Positions 53,157 through 61,713 of a stretch of DNA of 64,000 bases are shown here, piece after piece. The DNA is from Bradyrhizobium iriomotense. Its GTDB lineage: Bacteria > Pseudomonadota > Alphaproteobacteria > Rhizobiales > Xanthobacteraceae. How positions within the stretch are numbered: the stretch's first letter is position 1; each line of letters opens with the position of its first letter. The position numbers were made by a program, and so were the translations under genes. The stretch lies in assembly GCF_030160715.1 (NCBI RefSeq), contig NZ_BSOW01000015.1, forward strand, positions 1-64,000. Reading direction: 5' to 3'. The notes below the pieces were generated by a model. That model saw nothing but the letters and a program-made list of their open reading frames with translations, made no database searches and was not told the origin of the DNA.

Positions 53157-56100
53157 TTCAGGGTCTGTCCCTGGCCCTGGGTCAGGCGCTGCGCCTCGGC
53201 CTGTTTGAGGGCCTGAACGGTGCGCTCCCCTGCTGCGAGCTGCTGTGCCGCGCGCAGGGCCGGCCAGGCTTCTTTCAGCTGCTCGCGCCGCCCTGGATCC
53301 ATGCCGTCGGCCGCCTTCTCGAAAGGCTGGCCGTTGGGTTCTTTAGCGGCGTTCGACAGGAAGGTGCGATCGCCAAAGCGCTCTGCGACGGCCTTGTTAA
53401 AACCGTCGATCTCCGCTTTCACCATCCTGTCCTCGAGCGCGAATTCAAGTGCGCTCGGGAGATCATTGCGATCGATCGCGTCGCGGATGCGCTCGAGCAC
53501 GCGACGCGCATCGCGCGACAAAGCGGGGACGTCGATGGCGACACGATGCCGGATCTCGCGTTCCTCGGCCTCATGCTTGTGCTCGGCCTCGGCCCGAAGA
53601 CGCAAGTATCGCTCGATGTCGCGCTGGAGCGCGGGCACATTGGCCTCCGCGCGCTGGCGCTCCTGCTTGTCGGCCTTGCCCGCCAGCAGGCCGGTCTTGC
53701 CGCGCAGCGTCCCGAACGATTCCGGGTTCGTGGCGAAACGGGCGATCGTCGAAGTTGCCGCAGCGGAATCCTTCAACATGGCCTCGAAATTCGTCGCGCG
53801 GAACGCGCGCTCGGGATCGGCAAAGACGAGGCGGAAGCGGGTCGACACATCCTCCCACTGCTTCTTGATGGCGGGGTCGGCGAGGATCCTGTCCTCGACG
53901 GTATCGATGAGGGATTTGGGGAATGTCGTTACGCCTGCGACCATGGGCTGCGCCTCCTTGTGTGCGGTTCTGATGATGGGTTTGCGGCCGTCGACGAGGC
54001 CGAGTTTTTGGGCGAGCGCACGCAGCCGATGGCCGACCTCGGCAAGGCGCTGCTTTTGGCGAACCGTCCAGCGCAGGCGATCGTTCACGAGCGTGCGCGC
54101 CACCTTGACGATATGCAGTCCACGGTTTGCGGCGAAGCGGAGTGCATCCCGATAGAGGCTGCCGCGTTCGTAATCGAGCGTGGTCTCCTTCGCCCGCCGC
54201 TGCGACAGGATGGGGATCAGGCCACCGGCCTTCTGGAACGAACGCCGGCCGTAATAGAGCGCCACATCCTCGCGATGGCGGGTCAGCGCGACATAGGTCA
54301 GGTGCTTGTCCAGCGACAGCGTTGCCAGCACCTTGACCCGGTCGACCGTTGCTCCCTGCGCCTTATGCACGGTCGTCGCATAGCCGTGGTCGATATTGCG
54401 ATAGAAGCGCTGATCGACCTCGACGCGGCGGCGGCCCTCGCCCTCCCCGATCTCGGCGACGAGGCGCGCAGGCTCGGCGGCCACGACCCTGCCGATCATG
54501 CCGTTCTTCACGCCGAGCGAGCCCTCGTTCTTCAGGAAGACGATCTGGTCGCCGGGCGCAAACCAGCGCTCGCCGTCCTCAGTCCGGAAGGCATGTCCCT
54601 CTTCGACGAGACCGCGCTCGACGAGTTTGGCCCGCGCCATTTCGTTCAGCGCGCGGACGTCGCGGCGCAGATGCGCCAGGATCAATGTCGACTTGGACGG
54701 GTCGTAGTCGCGGTTCCAATCGGCGATGAGATTGTCGATCGCATGCGCCTTCAACTCCGAGCCGAACAGACGTCCATGATGGCGATAGGCGGACAGGGCC
54801 TCTCCCGTCCGGCCACGGGCAAGGTCGAGCGAGGCGTCACGCATCCATTGCTGGCGCTGACGATAGATCGTCTCGAGTTCAGCATAGCCGATGCGTTCAA
54901 CAATCGCGCGAAACGCTGCGCCTGCTTCGATCGGCTGAAGCTGCTCGGGATCGCCGACCAGGACAAGCTTCGCTCCAGACTTTGACGCTGTTTCGACGAA
55001 CAGCGCCATCTGCCGCGAGGCGACCATGCCGGCCTCGTCCAGGACAAAAACCGTTCTGTCATCGAGGCCGTCCCGACCGCTCTTCCATCGCAATTCCCAG
55101 GAGGCCAGCGTGCGGGATTCGATGCCCGCCTCTTTCTCCAATCCCTCGGCCGCCTTGCCCGACAAGGTGCCGCCGACAACGCGATAACCGGCGGCCTCCC
55201 ACACCTCCCGCGCGGCCCGCATCATCGTGGTCTTGCCCGCGCCTGCACGGCCGACAACCGCCGCGATCCTTTCTCCGGACGCCATATGCGCGATGGAGGC
55301 GTGCTGCTCGGCCGAGAGGTTGGCGTGGCGCGCGGACACGGCGGCGACCACCTGCGCCTTGACCGTGAAAGCCGTGCTGCCCGAGAGGTGGATCGCGCGC
55401 CGCGCCATCTCCGCTTCTAGCCGAATCAGTTCGCGCGTTGTGTATTTCGCCGGTGCCCGCGCGCCCGTGGCGAAGTCGACCGACTCCCCTTCCAGTCGGA
55501 GCGCATGCGGGCTTTGCAGCACCCGCGCCATCAAGTGCTGGAAGGTTTTGGCATCGTCGACGTAGCGATGCAGGAGCTTGCCGACATCGTGTTCGTCAAA
55601 GACGCTCTTCTCCCGCGAAATCATGTCGAGCACGATCTCCGGACGGCGCTGGATCCGCCTCAGCGTCTCGGCCCGGTTCTCGTCGAAGACGCGCAACCGT
55701 TCGAGGTTCGGATGGCGCCCCTCGCGCTCCGCGCGGCGCTGGATGGCCTTGGCCGCGACGCCGATATGGGTGGTCGGCACGACGTCAATCCCGCGCTCGG
55801 CGTAGGACCGCCCATCAACCCGAATCTCGTGGCCGTTCAGGGCGAGATGCCGGTTCTGCAGGTCGAGCCAGCCGTTGCGCTGCTCGAGGAACTCTTGCTT
55901 CTCGCCGGCCCAAAGCCGGTAGGCGATCTTGCCGGATTTCATGCGCAGCGGTTGCCCGTCGTCTCCGATGACCGTGACCCGCTTTGGCCCGAATCCGTCC
56001 TCGGTGAGAGGCCGCAGCGTCGTCATCAGGTGGACATGCGGATTGCCCGGCTCGTCATGATAGACCCAGTCCGCGACCTGCCCGCGCGACAGCACCTGCT

Positions 56101-56461
56101 CGACCACGAACTGGCGCATCAGTGCGATGTTCTGCTCAAGCGTCAGCTCGACGGGCAGCGCGATGATGAACTCCTTGGCGAACTGCGCATCGGCCCGCTT
56201 CTCGAAGGCTTCGACCTTGTTCCAGAAGGCCTCCGACGCGCCGGCAACAGAGCGATCGGCGATCAATGTCCGTAGCCAGGCGGGCGCGTCGGCCGGGACC
56301 AGGAATTCCTCATGGATCATGCCGCGCTTGTTGGAATAGTCGACGGTCCGGCCCTCGGCCTCGAACTCCATCTTCGCGCAATGCCGGTAGGCAGCGGCCA
56401 GCACGGCGCTGCGGCCATCGCCGCGTCCGATGAGCTGGGGCGTGAAATGGGTGATGGCCAC
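53153..56461 (-). CDS. traA: TraA relaxase-helicase
   Basis: An 1102-residue protein, the full length of TraA of Ti plasmids. The N-terminal MobA/MobL-type relaxase has AVLAAAYRHCAKMEF and the metal-binding EPGNPHVHLMTTLRPL near residue 139. The RecD-like helicase follows with GRAGAGKTTMMRAAREV near residue 403, FVLDEAGMVASRQM and LVLVGDPEQLQP, and ends with HGYATTVHKAQGATVD and LTYVALTRHREDVALYYG. It nicks oriT and unwinds the transferred strand. It is divergent from traC, with oriT in the gap. Confidence 0.96.
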   Translation of the reverse strand: MAITHFTPQLIGRGDGRSAVLAAAYRHCAKMEFEAEGRTVDYSNKRGMIHEEFLVPADAPAWLRTLIADRSVAGASEAFWNKVEAFEKRADAQFAKEFIIALPVELTLEQNIALMRQFVVEQVLSRGQVADWVYHDEPGNPHVHLMTTLRPLTEDGFGPKRVTVIGDDGQPLRMKSGKIAYRLWAGEKQEFLEQRNGWLDLQNRHLALNGHEIRVDGRSYAERGIDVVPTTHIGVAAKAIQRRAEREGRHPNLERLRVFDENRAETLRRIQRRPEIVLDMISREKSVFDEHDVGKLLHRYVDDAKTFQHLMARVLQSPHALRLEGESVDFATGARAPAKYTTRELIRLEAEMARRAIHLSGSTAFTVKAQVVAAVSARHANLSAEQHASIAHMASGERIAAVVGRAGAGKTTMMRAAREVWEAAGYRVVGGTLSGKAAEGLEKEAGIESRTLASWELRWKSGRDGLDDRTVFVLDEAGMVASRQMALFVETASKSGAKLVLVGDPEQLQPIEAGAAFRAIVERIGYAELETIYRQRQQWMRDASLDLARGRTGEALSAYRHHGRLFGSELKAHAIDNLIADWNRDYDPSKSTLILAHLRRDVRALNEMARAKLVERGLVEEGHAFRTEDGERWFAPGDQIVFLKNEGSLGVKNGMIGRVVAAEPARLVAEIGEGEGRRRVEVDQRFYRNIDHGYATTVHKAQGATVDRVKVLATLSLDKHLTYVALTRHREDVALYYGRRSFQKAGGLIPILSQRRAKETTLDYERGSLYRDALRFAANRGLHIVKVARTLVNDRLRWTVRQKQRLAEVGHRLRALAQKLGLVDGRKPIIRTAHKEAQPMVAGVTTFPKSLIDTVEDRILADPAIKKQWEDVSTRFRLVFADPERAFRATNFEAMLKDSAAATSTIARFATNPESFGTLRGKTGLLAGKADKQERQRAEANVPALQRDIERYLRLRAEAEHKHEAEEREIRHRVAIDVPALSRDARRVLERIRDAIDRNDLPSALEFALEDRMVKAEIDGFNKAVAERFGDRTFLSNAAKEPNGQPFEKAADGMDPGRREQLKEAWPALRAAQQLAAGERTVQALKQAEAQRLTQGQGQTLK

Positions 56462-56529
56462 GGCCGGAAGCGATCCTTAAGACGAACGAACATGCGGTTC
56501 GTCGGGATCGGCCTGCCCATTCGGGGCGG

Positions 56530-56575
56530 GAAGCAGGACGTCGCGCCAGCGACGTATTACTGCGCCCTTGGAAAC
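56530..56575. other. oriT: Origin of conjugal transfer (oriT), Ti/IncQ type
   Basis: The ~250-base divergent gap between traA and traC contains a perfect 7-bp inverted repeat with a 4-base loop, acgtcgc at 56538-56544 and gcgacgt at 56549-56555. The core tgcgcccttg follows at 56561-56570, the conserved nick region of Q-type and Ti-plasmid oriTs. Position, repeat and core agree. The exact nick cannot be read, but by family it falls within or next to the core. Confidence 0.88.
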
Positions 56576-56713
56576 CGCTCCTTCGGAACGGCGGGATGAT
56601 CTTCCAAAGCGTCGGCTTCGCCGACCCCGTTAATTACCCGGGTCGCGCTTCGCGCTCGCCCCGGCTTTCTTATCCAGCGCTTCGCGCGAAAGTGACAGGA
56701 AAGGTCTTCCGGA

Positions 56714-56974
56714 ATGAAAAAGCCCTCGCGGCAGATCAGGGACGAAATCGCCAGGCTCCAGGACCAGCTGAAGCAGGCTGAAACGCGAGAGGCCGAGCGT
56801 ATTGGCCGCATCGCGCTCAAGGCCGGGATGGGCGAGATCGAGATCGACGAAGCGGCCCTACAGTCTGTGTTCGAGGAGATCGCCGGCCGGTTTCGCAAAG
56901 GCGGGAGCCGAAGCGCGAAGGCGGCCGCGGCCGTCCCGCCTGGCGCGTCTTCGGACATGGCTGACCAGGGCTGA
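56714..56974 (+). CDS. traC: TraC conjugal-transfer protein
   Basis: An 86-residue basic/helical protein beginning MKKPSRQIRDEIARLQDQLKQ, the typical TraC start, followed by GRIALKAGMGEIEIDEAALQ and FEEIAGRF. TraC belongs to the relaxosome accessory proteins. It is the first gene of the rightward traC-traD-traG operon, with GGAA-type sequence upstream of the ATG at 56714. Confidence 0.9.
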   Translation: MKKPSRQIRDEIARLQDQLKQAETREAERIGRIALKAGMGEIEIDEAALQSVFEEIAGRFRKGGSRSAKAAAAVPPGASSDMADQG

Positions 56975-56978
56975 ACGC

Positions 56979-57194
56979 ATGCGCCGCTCCGATGCGACTA
57001 GTGCCCGCAAGAAGGACACGCGGGAGAAGATCGAGCTCGGCGGCCTGATCGCCAAGGCCGGGCTGCGCTACGAGAAGCGCGCGCTGCTGCTCGGTCTGCT
57101 GCTCGATGCCGCCGACCGTCTCCGCGGCAATGAGGCGGAACGCGAGCGCCTGATAGCGATTGGCGCGAAGGCGTTCGGCCATGAGAGCAAATAG
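56979..57194 (+). CDS. traD: TraD conjugal-transfer protein
   Basis: A 71-residue protein with the TraD core KKDTREKIELGGLIAKAGLRYEKRALLLGLLLDAADRL. The ATG at 56979 is four bases past the traC stop. Its end overlaps the start of traG by 14 bases. It is a small accessory protein of DNA processing in Ti-type systems. The longer upstream extension in this frame overlaps traC and is not used. Confidence 0.9.
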   Translation: MRRSDATSARKKDTREKIELGGLIAKAGLRYEKRALLLGLLLDAADRLRGNEAERERLIAIGAKAFGHESK

Positions 57195-59115
57195 AAGCGC
57201 GCTCGCGATCGTGCCGGCCGTGCTGATGGCGGGCTTATGTCTTGCGCTGACCGGTATCGAAGCCTGGCTTTCGAGGTTCGGGGCAGCCCCGAAGGCGCAC
57301 CTGGTGCTCGGCCGGATCGGCATCGCCCTGCCCTACGTGATGGCCGCGGCGATCGGCGTGGTCTTCCTGTTCGCGGCCGCCGGCGCGACGGCGATCCGCT
57401 CCGCCGGCTGGAGCGTCGTGTTCGGCGGCCTGCTCGTGGTCGCGATCGCCGCCTCGCGCGAGATCGCGCGCCTGCATTCCTTCACCGATGCCCTGCCGGC
57501 TGGAGATCGCCTTCTCGCCTATGCCGATCCCTCGACCGTCATCGGAGCGACGGTCGCGGCGCTCGTGGCTGTGTTCGGATTGCGTGTGGCAATAAGAGGC
57601 AATGCCGCCTTCGCGGCCGCTGAGCCGCGTCGCATTCGCGGGCGACGCGCCATCCATGGCGAGTCCGACTGGATGACGATGATGACCGAGGCTGCCCGGC
57701 TGTTCCCGGAGGCAGGTGGCATCGTGGTCGGGGAGCGCTATCGCGTCGATCGGGATGCGGTCGCCGACCAATCCTTCCGCGCCGACGATCCCGAGACATG
57801 GGGCGCCGGCGGCAAGTCTCCTTTGCTCTGTTTCGATGCCTCCTTCGGCTCGTCGCACGGCATCGTGTTCGCCGGTTCCGGCGGCTTCAAGACGACATCC
57901 GTGACGGTGCCGACGGCGCTCAAATGGGGCGGCGGATTGGTCGTTCTCGACCCGTCCAACGAGGTCGCACCGATGATCACCGGACACCGGCACGGGGCCG
58001 GTCGCCAGGTCTTCGTGCTCGATCCGCGCTCCTCGGAAATCGGCTTCAATGTGCTCGACTGGATCGGCCAGCATGGCGCGACCAAGGAAGAGGACATTGC
58101 CGCCGTCGCGTCATGGATCATGACCGACAATCCGCGCCAGGGCTCGGCGCGCGACGACTTCTTTCGTGCCTCGGCATTGCAACTGCTGACGGCGCTGATC
58201 GCCGATGTCTGCCTGTCCGGTCATACGGAAAAGAAGGATCAGCACCTCCGCCAGGTCCGCGCCAATCTGTCCGAGCCGGAGCCGAAGTTGCGCCAGCGGC
58301 TTCAGACGATTTACGACAATTCGGAGTCCGGATTTGTGAAGGAGAATGTCGCGCCCTTCATCGCCATGACGCCGGAGACCTTCAGCGGCGTCTACGCCAA
58401 CGCGGTGAAGGAAACCCACTGGCTCTCCTATTCCAACTATGCCGCGCTGGTGTCCGGCTCAAACTTCACGACGGCCGAGCTCGCGGAGGGTCGGACCGAC
58501 GTCTTCATCAATCTCGACCTGAAGACGCTGGAGAATCATGCCGGCCTCGCCCGCGTTATCATCGGCTCGCTGCTCAACGCCATCTACAATCGCAATGGCG
58601 AAGGGATCGGCCGCACCCTGTTCCTGCTCGATGAGGTCGCTCGCCTCGGCTACTTGCGCATTCTCGAAACCGCGCGCGATGCCGGGCGCAAATACGGCAT
58701 CACCCTCTTGATGCTCTACCAGTCGATCGGCCAGATGCGCGAGGCCTATGGCGGACGTGATGCCACCAGCAAGTGGTTCGAGAGCGCGTCCTGGATCTCC
58801 TTCTCGGCGATCAACGATCCCGAGACGGCGGACTACATTTCGAAGCGTTGCGGTGACACGACGGTTGAGGTCGATCAGCTGAGCCGCTCCTCGCAAATGT
58901 CGGGCTCGTCCCGGACGCGGTCCAAGCAGCTCGCGCGCCGGCCGCTCATGCTGCCGCATGAGGTGCTGCGCATGCGGACCGATGAGCAGATCATCTTCAC
59001 CGCCGGCAACCCGCCGCTGCGATGCGGACGTGCCATCTGGTTCCGGCGCACCGACATGCGGGCGTGCGTCGGCGAGAACAGGTTCTACCGGAGAGAAGCA
59101 GGTAGCCAGAGCTGA
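57181..59115 (+). CDS. traG: TraG/VirD4-type coupling protein
   Basis: A 644-residue type IV coupling ATPase that hands the relaxosome to the secretion channel. The ATG at 57181 starts the first membrane segment region (ALAIVPAVLMAGLCLALTGI); further segments are PYVMAAAIGVVFLFAAAGA and SVVFGGLLVVAIAAS. Walker A is GSGGFKTTS near residue 231 and Walker B LFLLDEVARLG near residue 480. TLLMLYQSIGQMREAYG and ISKRCGDTTVEV are family landmarks. It overlaps traD by 14 bases. Its last ~20 codons are repeated downstream. Confidence 0.95.
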   Translation: MRANRSALAIVPAVLMAGLCLALTGIEAWLSRFGAAPKAHLVLGRIGIALPYVMAAAIGVVFLFAAAGATAIRSAGWSVVFGGLLVVAIAASREIARLHSFTDALPAGDRLLAYADPSTVIGATVAALVAVFGLRVAIRGNAAFAAAEPRRIRGRRAIHGESDWMTMMTEAARLFPEAGGIVVGERYRVDRDAVADQSFRADDPETWGAGGKSPLLCFDASFGSSHGIVFAGSGGFKTTSVTVPTALKWGGGLVVLDPSNEVAPMITGHRHGAGRQVFVLDPRSSEIGFNVLDWIGQHGATKEEDIAAVASWIMTDNPRQGSARDDFFRASALQLLTALIADVCLSGHTEKKDQHLRQVRANLSEPEPKLRQRLQTIYDNSESGFVKENVAPFIAMTPETFSGVYANAVKETHWLSYSNYAALVSGSNFTTAELAEGRTDVFINLDLKTLENHAGLARVIIGSLLNAIYNRNGEGIGRTLFLLDEVARLGYLRILETARDAGRKYGITLLMLYQSIGQMREAYGGRDATSKWFESASWISFSAINDPETADYISKRCGDTTVEVDQLSRSSQMSGSSRTRSKQLARRPLMLPHEVLRMRTDEQIIFTAGNPPLRCGRAIWFRRTDMRACVGENRFYRREAGSQS

Positions 59116-59238
59116 TGATCGTGAAATCGCCGATGAGCCGCGAGAGGATCGTCACGCGAATGCGCGGAGAACGCCTGCGGGCTCCGGGAGTGCCGTTCCC
59201 GGCGCGAGTAAAGCCGTCCCCGAAAGGGGCTCGCCCAA
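59055..59238 (+). repeat. Direct repeat, copy 1: traG 3' end and downstream bases
   Basis: About 184 bases from the last codons of traG (MRACVGENRFYRREAG) onward are repeated at 59840-60020 at roughly 85-90 percent identity by eye. Within the repeat is a frame reading MIVKSPMSRERIVTRMRGER. The two copies flank a single gene on the opposite strand. Confidence 0.85.
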
Positions 59239-59350
59239 ACACTCCTATCGCTGCGAGATCAATTCCTAGACGGTGGACTCTCCGAGCCGAGCGAGACAAA
59301 GCCAGGTCGAGAACGACATCCCGCTCCCATGCCGATGTCCGAACATCGGA

Positions 59351-59752
59351 CTACGCATCCGGGAAGTTGACGCGCAAGTAGTCAGTTGCCGCGTCGGCCG
59401 TAGCGAACGTCGCCAGTTGCTGCGGCGCCTCGTCCGGCCGCTGGGCCTGCCGGACCACCAAGACCTGATCTGCGTCGAACTGGACGCAGGGGCGCTCCCG
59501 GAACTTGAGCCACTCCGCTTGTTTGGCCTCGGCCAACGCGCAGGCCGCGTCGTAGTCATCGGCGATGCCAAGATGGGTCGAACGGTCCCACGCCCCGCCA
59601 TTCAGGCACCGCACCTCTATCCGGCCATCCGGCAACGTGACACCATACGGACGATCCCACCATTGATCGAGCTGCGCCTTGCTTCGTGCGTCGTTCGCCG
59701 TCGCGTCGAAGGCCTTCGGCAGTTTGGGGTCGAGCGGAATTCTGTTTGGCAT
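59351..59752 (-). CDS. Hypothetical protein between the traG-end repeats
   Basis: A 133-residue soluble protein, MPNRIPLDPKLPKAFD at the start, then WWDRPYGVTLPDGRIEVRCLNGGAWDRST, a helix rich in Ala/Glu (YDAACALAEAKQAEWLKF), and LATFATADAATDYLRVNFPDA. No family was recognised with confidence. It is antisense to the tra direction and sits exactly between two copies of the traG 3' end, suggesting insertion together with the repeat. The lengths and codon pattern look coding. Function unknown. Confidence 0.65.
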   Translation of the reverse strand: MPNRIPLDPKLPKAFDATANDARSKAQLDQWWDRPYGVTLPDGRIEVRCLNGGAWDRSTHLGIADDYDAACALAEAKQAEWLKFRERPCVQFDADQVLVVRQAQRPDEAPQQLATFATADAATDYLRVNFPDA

Positions 59753-59839
59753 TGTAATCCTCTGATCAGGCCGAAAATGCCAGAACGCGAGCTGAATTGG
59801 GAGAGCTAAATTGGGCTACGCCGGGGACCATGCGACCTG

Positions 59840-60020
59840 CATGCGGGCGAGCGTCGGCGAGAACGGATTCTACCGGAAAGAAGCTGGCCAGCTGATGGTC
59901 GTGAAATCGCCGATGAGCCGCGAGAGGATCGTCACGCGAATGCGCGGAGAACGCTGGCGGGCTCGGGGAGTGCCGCTCCCGGCGGCGCGAGTAGAGCGGT
60001 CCCCGAAGGGGCTCGCCCAA
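59840..60020 (+). repeat. Direct repeat, copy 2 of the traG 3' end
   Basis: Second copy of 59055-59238. It reads MRASVGENGFYRKEAGQLMVVKSPMSRERIVTRMRGER in the plus frame, so it preserves the traG ending and the following frame with several substitutions and a short deletion. Confidence 0.85.
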
Positions 60021-60203
60021 TCCCTTGTTGATGGAAGGAGGGGACATTGGACGCGCGAAGATGGCTGCCGTAAGATCGCACGAGATCAAAGGGTCAAATG
60101 CAACGTGTGGGACTACCGCCAAGGCCGGAGCCAAGTCCTAATGTCCAGGCGGATGATTTCTGGATGGCTTCGCTCCCACAACCTGCAAGCCGCTTAATCT
60201 TTG

Positions 60204-61327
60204 CTAGTACCCGGAATCATAACTGAGTGATACGGCGGCCTTTGAAGCGGCGTTGACGGACCTTTTTCTTGGTCCAGACGAAGGGCTCGGCTCTGTCGTT
60301 GTATGCGTTGACGTAGGCATCGATGTGTTCCTGAAGCTGCTTGAGGCTCGTGAAGGAGGTGCCGCTGAGCGACTGCCCCTGCAAGATTGAGAACCATACC
60401 TCGACCTGGTTGAGCCAGGACGCACTCGTCGGCGTGAAATGAAATTGCACATTGGGATGGGCTTTGAGCCAGTCCTCGTTCTTCTTATGGGTGTTGAGGT
60501 TGTCGAGGATGACGTGAAGCTTTCGACCCGGAAAGGCCGCGGTGAGGCTGTTCATGAAATCGAGAAATTCGACGCGGCGACGGCGTTTCGAATGCGTGGC
60601 GATGATCTTTCCGGTGGCGACTTCGAGCGCCGCAAACAATGTTGTGGTGCCATGCCGCTTGTAATCGTGGCTCTGGCCGGTCAAGGCGCGACCGTTGGGC
60701 AACTTCAGATAACCCTGCGCTCGCTCCAGAGCCTGGATCGAGGGCTTCTCGTCTACGCACAGCACAATGGCCTTCGCCGGCGGGGCAACGTAAAGACCAA
60801 CAACATTGGCGGCTTTGGCCGTAAAGTTCGGGTCGTTGCTCTCACACCAGGACTTGCGAGCCGCAAGATCAATCTTGTGGTTGCGCAGGAACCGCCAGAC
60901 ATATTGGACGTCGACATCGCCCAGCGCCTCAGCCAGCAGAGGGCCGGTCCAGCGCGCAAACCCTTGCGGGGACGGCTTATCCAGCAGCTTCAGAATCCGC
61001 TTGTCGGTCGTCTTCGTATAGATCGGCTGCTTGCCGGGCCGCGGCTTGTCTTGCAGCCCTTCAAGGCCATGGTCGGCATAGCGATGCCGCCAAAGGCTGA
61101 CAATCCGCGGCTGGACCCCAACTTCCTTGGCGATCGACCGGGTGCTGCGCCCATCCGCCGCCAACAGAACTATCTGTGCCCGCTTCAAATCGCGCTGCAA
61201 TGTCACCGGTGAGCGGCAACAGGCTTCAAGCACCTTGCGATCTTTCCTCGAAAGGTGGACTTCTCTTGCTTCGGGTATCATCCCGGCCTTGAATCACGAC
61301 TCACGATCTAAGAAAAGTGGGTACTAG
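60204..61327 (-). mobile_element. IS630-family insertion sequence
   Basis: The element of ~1.12 kb has one transposase gene. The ends CTAGTACCC (60204-60212) and GGGTACTAG (61319-61327) are inverted copies, with a TA in each, fitting the family's TA target duplication. It separates the traG-end repeat from a TraM-like gene. A decayed relative lies at 37.8-38.2 kb. Confidence 0.85.
60217..61281 (-). CDS. IS630-family transposase
   Basis: A 354-residue DDE transposase in one frame. The N-terminal HTH reads STRSIAKEVGVQPRIVSLWRHRYADHGLEGL. The catalytic core includes VLCVDEKPSIQALERAQ (Asp), HVILDNLNTHKKNEDWL (Asp) and PTSASWLNQVEVWFS with the Glu in NQVE. The end KKVRQRRFKGRRI is typical. It appears intact and may be active. 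Confidence 0.94.
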   Translation of the reverse strand: MIPEAREVHLSRKDRKVLEACCRSPVTLQRDLKRAQIVLLAADGRSTRSIAKEVGVQPRIVSLWRHRYADHGLEGLQDKPRPGKQPIYTKTTDKRILKLLDKPSPQGFARWTGPLLAEALGDVDVQYVWRFLRNHKIDLAARKSWCESNDPNFTAKAANVVGLYVAPPAKAIVLCVDEKPSIQALERAQGYLKLPNGRALTGQSHDYKRHGTTTLFAALEVATGKIIATHSKRRRRVEFLDFMNSLTAAFPGRKLHVILDNLNTHKKNEDWLKAHPNVQFHFTPTSASWLNQVEVWFSILQGQSLSGTSFTSLKQLQEHIDAYVNAYNDRAEPFVWTKKKVRQRRFKGRRITQL

Positions 61328-61363
61328 TTCAAGCTGGGCTCAGAGATTAGCGAGGAGAACCAG

Positions 61364-61708
61364 ATGAGGGATAATACCGGTCTCGAAAGCAGAACCGTTG
61401 AAGCGATACGACACTATCGCAAGGCCCTCGCACTGGTGGAACACCTGGAACGAGAGGACGCTTGCGCGCATCGAGCGCTAACGAGCACGCTCGTTGATTT
61501 GAGTCGTGCCATCCGAGACGAAGCGGCGCCGCATCTCAACGACAGGCTCTTCGAGATTGCCGCGGCAGCGGCTTCGCGGTCGGACAAAACGTGGAGCGCC
61601 ATGGTCGAGGCGACTGCGAAATTGGAGTCCGCCCGTCTCACTTTGGCTGCCCTGGAACAGCAGTTAGGCTATATTCCGAAAGTCGCGCTGGGGTCGGCTC
61701 ACGAGTAG
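61364..61708 (+). CDS. Second TraM-like small helical protein
   Basis: A 114-residue helical protein. GLESRTVEAIRHYRKALALVE aligns with ERLTIDAIREYRASVALAE of the TraM-like protein at 49903-50232, and the C-terminus LAALEQQLGYIPKVALG aligns with LNKLIDRLGYVPKVPAG. The start has GGAG upstream. By these two patches it belongs to the TraM family. It is just right of the IS630 element, away from traR. It may be an extra antiactivator or a diverged paralogue; binding to TraR is inferred only. Confidence 0.6.
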   Translation: MRDNTGLESRTVEAIRHYRKALALVEHLEREDACAHRALTSTLVDLSRAIRDEAAPHLNDRLFEIAAAAASRSDKTWSAMVEATAKLESARLTLAALEQQLGYIPKVALGSAHE

Positions 61709-61713
61709 GCCGA

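Noticed and set aside
53546..54985. A 479-codon plus-strand open frame
   Set aside because: It is antisense to the traA helicase domain, whose motifs are on the minus strand.
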